DNA of 64,000 nt from Culex pipiens pallens (taxonomy: Eukaryota; Arthropoda; Insecta; Diptera; Culicidae): contig NC_068939.1 of the NCBI RefSeq assembly GCF_016801865.2, positions 129,484,917-129,548,916 on the forward strand, written 5' to 3'. The position numbers were made by a program, and so were the translations under genes. Positions 11,301 through 23,300 of the stretch are shown here, piece after piece (position 1 is the stretch's first letter; every line of letters starts with the position of its first letter). The notes beneath the pieces were generated by a model. The model had not been told where the DNA came from. It was given only the letters and a program-made list of their open reading frames with translations, and did no database searches.

Positions 11301-14300
11301 TGAAGGTGCGGCTGGCTTTGGCTGTCCCGATGACAGCTAGCCAGTTTGATTTGACCCTATCAACACCCTATCATACCATTTCAGCTCGATACACATCGAA
11401 ACTCGTCGTTCGCACCGTTAATCAGTCATTTAAAACTCGTAAAATCATCTCAAGTTAAAAGTTACATTGTTTAATCCTTCATTCTTTAATTACAAATGAT
11501 TTTTGCTCTATCTTTCCACAGCCGGCTGTCTAAGACTAGACCATTTCATTTAAAATTTAACAACCGATAAACGGGAAATGTCTCATCCGCAGCATCCGAT
11601 TGTTTGCCTTGAGAATAATATATAACATCTTTTAACAAACACTATGATTTTGGGTCGCATCATCATCTTCTATGATGAATCCTGACCAAACACCCTATCC
11701 TACTAACAAGTTTTCAGGTTCCTGGCGCTCGTGGGGTGTAAGCACAGAGTAAATCAGCTGCCCTAGTAGCAACCTGCGCTAACTAACATTCCCGTCCCTT
11801 AAAATCGAGGTCTACAAACTGACATGGCGGGCGCCGTTGGTGGCCAATGACTGTTACCTATTTGCAACTGATCTAGCTTTAGCAATCATGGTGTTTTATC
11901 TTTTCAGCGCATTCATACATGCTGTTGATAAGGGAAACACCACTAGATCGTCGAAGCCTATAATCAGTAGTGCTGAAAGGATATTACGGTTCTGTTCAGC
12001 AACGGAGGGGCAACCATGGGTGATCTCTCATGCTCATGCTCATGCTATTGATCGTTGAAGTTTGTATAAAAAAAATCGCAAAAATGTATGGGGAAAAGCA
12101 AAAATTTCAAAATTCCACCAAAAGGTTGCGTTAAATGAGTGTTGGATTATTGTCAAGTGTGCGATTCTTATGTAAACTTTAATCAACTTTGTCGAAGACT
12201 TCAAAACGATCCGAGTTAACCCCAACGAGTAATAATTCAATCGGTTTAATAAAAAAACGTATTTGTATGAGAAGATTTTTTTAAGCATATTGAACGACTG
12301 ATAGCAACCCTTAAACCTTAACAGTTTTTTCTCAAAATTGGCACAGTTACTTATTTTTTGTCTAAGGAATCGAGTTAGGTAGTATCCCTATTAGTGCTGA
12401 AAATGTTATGGGTCATGACGCGAAAATTGGTGACGCTGACACGAATTTTTCAACTCCATTCATCGAATCTCGAAACCGTGACATAAACAAGCCCAAGCTC
12501 ACTGAGCAGCTCCATTGCGTGGCAGTAGTCGACCAACGCTCATTCGACGTTGCACGCACACACATAAAGAAACAAGTTTTCACACGAAAAGTTTGTTTTT
12601 ATGCTTGAAAATGTAAATTTGAATATAAATTATGGTTGTTTTAAGTGTTTTGCACCGTCTAGAACCATTCAATTGTTTAAAGATAGTCAAAATAGTGTTT
12701 AAAGAAGATCTTCCAAGTCTGTCATTCGACAGGAATTGAATGAGAGAATCTCTTTATTTCATGTCCCTCATTCTCCTGCAGCCGACCGGCACGAGTCTGA
12801 CGGCAGTGGTTGGACAGACACAGTTAGGCTTACAGTCACAAGCTAGCAGTGAATTGAATTTTTTGTTTGTTGCATGTGTACACTGGGATTTTTTTAACGT
12901 CACTCAAATGTACATTTGATATCAAAACCATACAACAATGGTGATCTTTTCCCTTCTTTTTAAGACACCTTAGGGAAGGCGACCTATGGCGATCTACTCT
13001 AACATGTTAACATTAAGTCAGGGGTGCCCATCCTTTTGGCCCTGCGGGCCTTATCTGATTTTTCTGAAGCAGTGGCGGGCCGGAACTAACATTTGATAAA
13101 AGTTGAAAAAAGTAAAAATTATAATTTCATTTTAAGAATAAAGCACAAAGATAACTTTCAAAAATGTGTTTATCTGACATATTTTAATTTTTGTTTGTTT
13201 AAAATTGTATAGTTATTGTTTATAATAAAAAAAAACATTCAAATTTCAATGGTCGTTGCAATTTTTTTAAGTTTAATTTCCTCAACACTACAATATAAAA
13301 AAATCAATGAGACATGATAAAATTTATTCAAACGAAATTTGGATTCGAATATCTTTTACAAAAAAAACCTTGTTGTACACCTTTATTGTATTTTGAAAAA
13401 AATAAAATAAAGATTTTATAATGATTTTAAACACAGAAAAATTAAAAGTGTAAAAAATATATAATAAATCATTTTCAATTGATTTGCTCTCTATTTTCTT
13501 GACTCGATTTGAGACATTTTTTAATATTTTTAAAATATTTGCAGCGATCAGTACGAATAATTTGCTTTTTAAAGCCTTTTTTTTAAACTTTATCACAGAA
13601 ATGTTGGAAAAATACATTAGTTTTTGCTTAGTTATTTATAAAAAAAAATGAAAATAGAAAAAAAAAGTTCAATGCGTTTTTGTTTCATAAATTTCACAAT
13701 TTTACGAAATAGATAAATTTGTTTTCTTGCACCATTTTTCAGTTTAAAAATATCAATATAGAAATTAGAATTCAAACATGCAGAATCAGAAAATCAATTT
13801 ATTTATTTAATATTTCATGAACAGCCTTAAGGGCCGGTCATAGAACTATTTTGAAAAGCCGTCGCGGGCTGGATGAATTGGCTTCACGGGATTGAAACTC
13901 GTCTGAAAAACCTGTATCATTTTTTCAATCAAAACGGTGGCGCCGCGTGGTAGTAGCTGCCCTGTTTATTACACTGTGAAATTATCCATCGAAAATCCAA
14001 GGAAGCAAAAGGTGACAACAGAAATGTCCGCTCAAAAGGGGTACTTTTTATTTAAAAAAAAATCCCAGCAAATCAGCAACGAATTACAAGTTTGATAGTC
14101 GAACTACACTTAAAAGTTTGTTTTGCTATTTGTTTTTGCAAAACCGCATATTTTTTTACTAAAGTGCCAAAAATACTCGTTACTACCTTTCGCCTATAGA
14201 GTTATCTAAGCCCGAGCTCACGCACACTAGCACACCATTTGTTTTGCTGGACGGTACAAAATTTAACCTCAATCTTTTTCGTGTACGTACACGCAATACA

Positions 14301-17300
14301 TGCGCACGTAGATAACTCTATTAAGTTATCTAAGCCCGAGCTCACGCACACTAGCACCCCATTTGTTTTGCTGGCGGGTACAAAATTTAACCTCAATCTT
14401 TTTGTGTACATACACGCAATACATGCGCACGTAGATAACTCTATTAAGTTATCTAAGCCCGATCTCACGCACACTAGCTCACCATTTGTTTTTGCTGGCG
14501 GGTACAATTTTTAACCTAAAAATCCTTCGTGTACGTACACGCAATACATGCGCACGTAGATAACTCTATTGGTGGCGCTTTGTGTTAGTATATGTGTGGT
14601 CGATATTTGCGGACGTGCACGCAGAACACAGAACAGTGAGAACTAGCGAAAATGCCTCACTTTCTTCTGATACAAGTCGCCATATTGAAATTGCTTGAAG
14701 ATTCATACCCGTGGAAATAGCCACCGAAGCCGCTTTGTAATTGCGGCCCCGATACTCTTCATGGGTCATAAGAAAAATTACTTAGGGAAAATTTTAGAAA
14801 CTTGGGCACGCAAAATTTGGGAACAGAACAACTCAAAATAACAAGTATGAAGCTTTCATTGAAAAAAAAAAACTATGAAAAATTACCTGAGGGAAAAAAA
14901 AAACTAACTTAAACCACCTAGGTGATTGGTGCCATCCTTACTCCTAATCGACTAAGTTCATTTAAAATCTGGTAATATCTGGGACGGGACGGCTGGACTG
15001 CCCATAATTGAAAATTCGGCTATTATGCCAAATCAAGTATTCCGAGAAAAACGCGTTTTAGTGTTTGACACAAAATCTCCGTCAAGGTAATTTCCCATAA
15101 GAGTGGCATATTAGCCGTTTGGTTTTTCGCATCGGCAGCCAAGTCTAGACACTATTTCAGTAAAATTCAAGTTCCAGAAGATGCGTTGGAACGTCCTCTA
15201 CCACCTGGTGCTAATATCTCGTTTTTGCCAAAAGTGGATATTAGCCGTTTCTTCAATGGTGGGCAGTGGACAAGGTCTTCTTTTTGAGTGTTGACGTTTG
15301 TATTCTTCTTCTGTTTTTTTTTTGCAAGAAAATTCGTGTTCTGTGATTCATAGCGCTTGACAATTCAAATTTTCTTGATGACGTTTTTCAACTCAGCGCT
15401 CAAGCTTGCGGATGCCTTTTTCTTTGGTTGAAATTTTGTTTAGATTTTAACCGCAGATTTTTTGAGTTGGGCTCAGGAGAATCCTGAGTTTATGTTCCAT
15501 CGTTTTTTGGTGAATCCGTTCATAATGAGCTGCCGGATACAAATCACTAGGAATGGTTGGCAAATCAAAGATGATCTAAGAGCAAGGTGAAGAGTATCAG
15601 GGCCGGCATTTACAAAGCGGATTCAGCGGCAATTTTTAACTCAACTATTGTTGTTAGTGCGAAAGTTAACATTCCATAGGTCGCACGCCCTAAGGTGCCA
15701 GAATCGTAAGAAATGGCTGGAAAAAACTTAAATTTGTACCAATTCATTCACTTCAAGGAGCAACAAGTTCGTTTTTCAATTTTTGGCAATGTGTTGAAAT
15801 GAAAAACTGAAAAAAAATCAAATAGGCTAAACTGCGGCAATTATTTTTGTTTACTTTTAAAAAAATCAATTATGTGCCACTACAGCCAAAACGTGCAAAA
15901 CAAAACGATTGTTTAAAAAGGGCAAAAGAATCGTCAGTTAAATGAAAATGCTATAAATAAATGCCTATCAATTGAAAATATTTTAATCAATCTATTAATG
16001 CAATTTTCCATAATTTGTGAAACCGATTTTATTTTTTTTATTTTTTTTTCAACTCCAATTACAATACTTCCCATTTTCTCCTCATAAGAAAGGACTGGTT
16101 TAGGTTGACAGAAGCGGCCATGTTGAAAGAGGTTTAGTTCACTCAAAATAATCCACACGTTGATGCTACGTGAAAAATCACGTAACCCCGATTTTCCCCT
16201 CGCTAGGCCCGTTTTACGTGACACACGTAAAAATAATGTGAAAGTGTACTGGCAAAAAAAATGTTTTCACGTTGAAGTTACGTGATAAACCATATAGTAT
16301 TTTTCCACTAGGATTTTTCATGTAGCTGTTATGTGTTTTGAAATGTAACTTCAACGAATCTTTTTTTCTCGAGTGCGCCAAATTTCTACGTGATTATTTT
16401 AGTATGAAAATTTACGGCGAACGGTGAAGACCTGTTGCCGGACTGTGCTCGTGAAATTTCTTTAAAAATGTAAAAGTTGGTAAGTAATATTAAGTTTAGA
16501 ATGTTTCATTTTGCTTAATTCATGTTTCTTTACAGAAACCGGTCTCTGGAAGAAGAATTTACTATCCCTGTGGAAATTCTGACCGGAGCTAACATTAGCG
16601 ACCTGACGGACCCCTAAAAGGCAATCCCGGTTTCTTCAGTCGAAATGGCTATCAAGATCGGTGCTACCGTGGTGACACCAACTTCCGGACAAGGACGTGG
16701 GCATCGCCGAGTGTGTCCTAGAGAAGTGCTAATGGAGCTGTTGTCCGTCTTTGATCCGATCATCTACACCGGGTGCTTTGCGGTCACTCTCATGCCGGCC
16801 AGAACAAGTTCAAGGCATCAGCCCACGCGTGTGGCGCTAAATACTAGGAGCTCTCTCGACGAACTCGACGAATCGTAGATCGACGGTGAGAAGAACACAT
16901 GACTGCGGTCAAGCATCGTCGTGGCATTTTTTGTTGGATAAGAAGTGTTATTAGCTGCATCGCATGCATCCGTGAGATCGTTCAGCAGTAAATTATTAAT
17001 TGATAAATAAAATAAATTTAAATAAATAAAAAAATCTTTTTTTCTTATTTTTATTCGAAAAAAGAATGAAATAACCTCCTTAAACTAAAAACATATCATA
17101 TAAGGTTTACTACAACAAACATGTATAAATCATTGGTTGATTCATTTAGTTTTTACGTGTGGAACACGTAGAATCAACGTGAAATGATCTGGCAAAACAA
17201 GATTCATTTCTACTAGCGTCACCTCGTAGAAGTTACGTGAAAACATTAGTGGAAAAATACCACATAGCTTTTCACGTAACTTCAACATGAATATTTTTTT

Positions 17301-20300
17301 GAGTGAATTTGACAATAGGTTTTATTTTCTCTTTTGGTACGTTCGTTTGATGGCTAGTTCCACACTGAGTGCCGCACTCAGGGCTGTCAAAGTGTTTCTT
17401 TGAAGAAACTCACGCTAGTTCCGCACGAGTTTCGCCGCCATCTTGTAACTGAAACTCTAGTGCCGCACTCGATATTTTTTCAGTTTCATGCGAGTTCCAA
17501 GCACACTGACAGATGACGTTCGATTGAACCAAAACTGACACCTGTTCAAACGAACGTACCATTTGTTTATCCCATCCCAGGGTAATATAAAGCATTGATA
17601 GTGTTGCTAGATATTCGATCTTTGGAAGTACCTTCGATTACCTTTGCAAAGATAGGTCGGATGCCAGCGTTTTCGTAAAGATAAGTGAGATCCGGCTTCA
17701 AAAAGCTAAACAAATATATCAAGCAAACTTGCGAGATCCTCGATATTTTGGAATCGTTTGCAAAGTCGATTACCTATCAAACGCATACGTGATGATATTC
17801 GATATAATTTCCGGCCATTTATCTAACATCCGGATATATGCGAAAACACATTTGTATACATAGCTTTTGAACTAATTATCGAAACTTTTTTTTTAACTCA
17901 TCTGGACCTAAACCGAGTCAAATGTGACCTAAATGGCCAAAATCGGTCCAGCCAGTGCTGTGAAAACTGAGTGCCAATTTTGGTAACACAAGCCAGACAG
18001 ATATTTCAAGCAAAACAATGTAAAATGGCAAATGTCGAAGTGTAATCAAAGAGTCTATACTGTCCATGTTAAAAGACAAAAATGAAACAAATAAATAAGT
18101 CAGGTTTAACGATTAGCAATTTACCCCACACACCCCCTAACTAAATTCACTTGTTGTTATTGTTGGTTCTATATCGTGTTCCACTCCAAGTAGGTGGCAC
18201 CTCCTCCCCCGCGCGCACTTGGCACTCGATTCTTTTTGCATTTGCAGCGGTTCCACAGTGCCGCCTGGCAAAGCGCCATCAATGACTGACTGACACCGTT
18301 TTTTTTTGTTCGTTTTGGGGGAAGCGCATCGATTACTTCTTTGCGAAACATGCTTGCAAAATTTCCTCTGAGTCATGCCGGGAGGAAATTGGATGATTTT
18401 TTTTAGCTAATTATTGATAGTAATTTCTCTCTCCCTCTTCCAGCTATGGCTTCATCCACGACAAACGGCTCCCGCAGAAGCACGACCCGCACGAGAACAA
18501 GGCGCGGGAGATTGAGATGGAGCGGGTCAAGAAGTGGCTCAAAATGCTCGGCAAGTGGGACGACAAGTCCTCGCAAGCCAAGCTGCACAAGCGCGTCTAC
18601 AAGGGCATCCCGGACAAGCTGCGGGCGCGGGTCTGGGCGAAGTTGCTGGGGCTCGAGGAGGTGATGGCCGACCGGAAGAACCGGGACAAGTACCAGGAGA
18701 TGCTGGAGCTGGCCCGCAAGTGGGGCACGGAGGCGCGCCAGATCGACTCGGACGTGAACCGGCAGTTCCGGGAGCACATGATGTACCGGGAGCGGTACAG
18801 CATCCGGCAGAAGAGTCTGTTCAACGTGCTGGTGGCGTACAGTATGTACAACACGGAGGTGAGGTTACTGGGTTGGGTTAGGTTCGAGGAAGATTCATTT
18901 CTATTTTGTAGGTCGGTTACTGCCAAGGAATGTCCGGTCTGGCCGGAGTTCTGCTCATGTACATGAACGAAGAGGAAGCATTTTGGGCGCTTAGTATACT
19001 GTTATCCGATAAGAAGTACGCTATGCACGGTTTGTTTATTGAGGGTAAGTCACTAATAATTTAAAAAAAATACGATATTTATTAGATACATTTTACGTTT
19101 CAGGCTTCCCCAAGCTTACCCGCTTCCTAGCGCACCATGACAAGATCATTGCCAAATTCATACCAAAGCTGAAGAAACACTTTGACCAGTACAACCTGGA
19201 CTCGATACTGTACTCGCTGAAATGGTTCTTTGTTGTGTTTATCGAACGGGTAAGCAAATATGATCAACCAATCTAGTAACTTATTCCCCTAACGATTGTC
19301 CTCTCCTCCATTCCAGATACCGTTCAACTTGTGCTTGCGCGTGTGGGACATTTACCTGCTGGACGGCGAAAAGGTCGTAACGGCCATGGCGTACACGATC
19401 CTGCGCATGCACAAGACGAAAATACTGAAGCTCAAAGACATGGATCTGATTGTGCAATACATACAGGTGAGAAGGTGATCACAAATTTGTACTTGAACTT
19501 CTAATCTAAACATTATTTTTTCCGTTCAGACTAAGCTGCACGTCGATTTCGGCTACGAGGATGACGTTGTGATCCAAAATCTGGAAAAGTGCATGGACGA
19601 GCTGCGGAAGGCCGGCCTGGAGCTGCCACCGCCGCCGGAACCGATCGAGCTGCCCAAGAAACCGTTCGGCGTGTTTGTGGAGCCCACGGTGGAGGCGAAG
19701 GTGAGTGATTTTTAGCTAAACCAATTAATGCCCTTAAAGATTATTTTTTTTGCCCCAATATCATCGTTTTGATGAAAAAACAAACACAAATATATCAAAA
19801 AGTATCATTCTCAAGTTATTTCCGTCTGCTCGGGTAACTCACTCTCTTACCCACTGCCTTACCTTTTTGCCCACTCATTCACTAAATTATTCACTTTCTC
19901 ACTCACTCAATCATTCACTCACTAACTTATTCGCTCTCTCTCACACACTCACTTAATAGGTCTGAAATTTTGTCAATTAGCCCAATGTTTATCATTGAAA
20001 ACAAAAACGATTCAACTTTGTATGCAAAAAGTTAAAAAAAAAAAACAAATAATAATATGAATAAAATGGATTTTATACTGAAAAAATAGTTAATTTTTTT
20101 GATTTTTTTGATTTTTTTTGTATTTTCAGCAATTTTAAAATATTTATATATTTTTTTAATCTTTTTAAAATTGCAAACCTTTTTCTTTCATTTATATTTT
20201 TTATTTAATTTAAAAAAAAACATATTTTGAATTTGTAAATCATTTGAACAATTAAAATCATGGATTATGCATGGATGAATGGACAATCCACAATCCATTC

Positions 20301-23300
20301 ATCCATGCATAATCCATGATTTTAATTGTTCAAAAGATTTACAAATTCAAAATATGTTTTTTTTAAATTAAATAAAAAATATAGATGAAAGAAAAAGGTT
20401 TGCAATTTTAAAAAGATTAAAAAAATATATAAATATTTTAAAATTGTTAAAAATACAAAAAAAAACATGAATCAAAAAAAATTACTATTTTTTCAGTATA
20501 AAATTTTGAAGAATGAATCACAAATTATCTTTTCAAAGAATTTTAAATGCCAAAAATTGGAAAAAATCAAATCCTTAAAAAATACGTATATTGAAAATCT
20601 TACAAATCCCCAAAAAAGAAATTAACATTCAAAATCTGAAAAAAAAACTAAAATTTCATGCTAAATTAAAAAAATAAAAATAAATAAAATTCAAATATCA
20701 AGTCATGGTCTCAACATTTGAATGAAAAAGTGTTTTAAAATGCATTTTACACCTGCCCAGTTGTTTTGCAATCATTAGTTTTCAAAATATCCAAGTATTG
20801 AAGAGATTTTTTTTTCGTCGAAAAAAAACTTTTTGCGGTGCCTGTACATTAGTTTTAAACGCAGGAAAATGCATTTCTAATGGTTTTCCGTTGGTTAGAC
20901 TTCTATTTTCTTTAAAATTTTGATGTTTTTTGAAAAAAAAATTTGCCCTCTGATTTTTCGACCCGATTTTGAAGGGAAGGGGGGGGGGGGGGGGGGCGAC
21001 ATAAACTTTAAGAATTATTTGCAACGGCCTAATTTGAAATTTGAATAATTACATATAAATTTAGACAAATTTAATGCAGAACTAAAAATAAAATTATTTT
21101 TCTTAGTTAAAAAAAAGGTTTAAAAAACCAAAAATTAAAAATCAGAGAATTAAAAAAAAAAAATTATTTATAAATGCCAAAAATTAAAAAAAAAGTATTT
21201 CGAAAGTTTGTTAACGATATAATTATCGTGGTTCGATAACGATAGTTCTATCATTATCGTTATTCCGATAATTCTATCGGCGATAATTTTATCGGCGACA
21301 ACGGACGACAACTTATATTTAATATATTTCTAAAATTGACTTAATCCAACCAAATTATGGTGCATTTTTAAACTTCTTCTTAGATTTTTTGCTAATATGA
21401 TAAGTTTCAAAGTATAAGAGCGAGTTGTGGCGCTATAACCACGGCAAATAGTGTCCAGGGCATTCGTGGAAATACAATGTCCCATCCCAGAGGGTCCCGG
21501 AGTACCAAACCTTCTTAGCATGGTGCTCCCAACGAATATAACCAAATCTCGGAGCGTATGGTGGTGTGTCCCCACGCTTCTTCCTCCCCTGTCGATTCAG
21601 AATTGTGTTGTTGTTCGAACACTCAGTGCTCAAACTCAACCCAATTACGAGTCATCTCTGCGATACGGCTTTACGCAGTAGGCCTGGCCGCTTTAACGCT
21701 TGTGATGTTTCAATGCATTTCAATGCAATGGCGCACTACAAATGTTAATAAATGACAAGAAGAGTGCTAGGCGTCATCTAACCTAAGGCACTCTCCAGGA
21801 TCCCTTCGAAAGATTGGCTGCGCTAGGGTCTGATTAGATTAGATTAGATTAGATAATATGATAAGTTTCAAAGTATAAATACTAAAAAAAAAAACACAAT
21901 ATACCGTATTTTCTCGAAAATGCTCAAATTTGATATTTGATACGAAAATACTTCAAAATATAATTCGCAATCTGGATCTCAACGATTCTAAAGTTAGCAT
22001 GCATTTTCACTGTTTTAGAGTTTTTTGAATGAAATACTCAAATTTTCACAAATATAGTCCAGACTCGGATTATCCGAAGGCCTCGGAAAAATTTCACTTC
22101 GGATAATCAAAATTTCGGATATTCGGATCACGAAAAAAAAAATATTTTCGTTGTCTAATTTTTCATTGTTGAACTTTGGTATAACCTCTAAACTACGCTA
22201 AAATGATCTAGAATTTTTAATCCAAGATGGCGGCAATATTGAAAAAAATGCATTTTATTTTTTTATTGGCAATCAACAACTCAAATTTGACTAAACTAGG
22301 GTCGTAGAACTCAAATTTTATGTTAAAAATTATAAATTGAAAAAAAAACAAAAACAAAATTGTGTTCATGATTCGATTATTCGAAGTCCCATACAAACCT
22401 TCGGATAACCGAGGCCTCGGATAATCGAGTCTGGACTGTGCCGTATTTTTTTTAAGTACTCAAATTTTCATAATTTTCAATTTGGGTATCAACCGAAGCG
22501 AAATTTCACCTGCATTTTCACTGTTTTAGAGTTTTTTTAACGAAATACTAAAAAAACTCTAAAACAGAGAAAATGCACGCAAAATTTCGATTCGTTTGAT
22601 ACCCAGATTGCTAATTATAGAAATTTGAGTTTTTCATTCAAAAAACTCTAAAACAGTGAAAATGCATACAAAATTTCAAATCGTTTCATACCCAGATTGC
22701 GAATTATTAAAACTTGAGTATTTCCGAGAAAATACGGAATATTCTAAAAAATTTAGCATTTTATTTAAAAAAAAAACTCTAAAACAGTTAAAATGCAGGT
22801 AAAATTGCGCTTCGTTTGATACCCATATTGCAAATTATGAAAATTTGAGTACATACTTTTAAAAAATACGGTGTTTTTTGATTTTTTTTTTTGTATTTAA
22901 CATGATTTAACATGATATCAACGGATTGAGCCAATTTACGATTTTAAAAATGAGTTATCGTCCGTTATCGGCGATAAGATTATCGCCAATAGAATTATTG
23001 GAATAACGATAATGATAACGATAGATTATCGTTATCGTTCCAACGATAACGATAACCATTATCGTTATCGTTAGACGATAATATAATCGACGATAATTCT
23101 ATCGAATATCAACCTTGATTTAAAATTCAACAAATATCTCATTTTTTTTAATATCAAATATTTGAAAGCTTTTCATGAATTTTGAAATTTGGTACATTAA
23201 CGAATTTTTATAGCTCTATGAAATTATAATTTTTCGTATTTTGAATATTTTAATTTCTCAATTTTAGAAATATTATGATCGAGTGCAATATTCGCCACGT

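Larger units (their letters stand above)
5496..18443 (+). other. RN-tre intron 1 (12.9 kb), transposon-filled
   Basis: The donor is GTGAG at 5496 and the acceptor CTTCCAG ends at 18443. No host exon is recognisable inside. It holds the TIR elements at 6895-7498, 9253-9464, 9924-10355, 10721-10990, 14197-14570, 14998-15266, 16138-17307 and 17336-17560, a retroposon at 11214-12046 and a hAT fragment near 13019. The remainder is AT-rich filler, including a piece at 17690-17990 related to the repeat at 53.2-54.0 kb. Confidence 0.8.
21207..23115. mobile_element. Foldback element with TATCG-rich arms and nested insertions
   Basis: The left arm (21207-21310) contains TTATCGTTATTCCGATAATT and TCGGCGATAATTTTATCGGC; inverse counterparts lie at about 22957-23035. 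Outside them the right side continues with TTATCG repeats. Between the arms are a retroposon (21418-21853), a TACCGTATTTT-ended element (about 21903-22873) with repeated AAACAGTGAAAATGCA blocks in both orientations, and a pogo-like MITE (22057-22438). Confidence 0.6.

Noticed and set aside
14202..14514. Open frames with repeated CACIACMYTK-like protein segments
   Set aside because: Generated by the three tandem MITE-like units, on both strands; no protein evidence.
18446..18881. Alternative + frames overlapping RN-tre exon 2
   Set aside because: GC-rich exon gives open frames in all registers; only the one encoding the TBC start joins its neighbours in phase.
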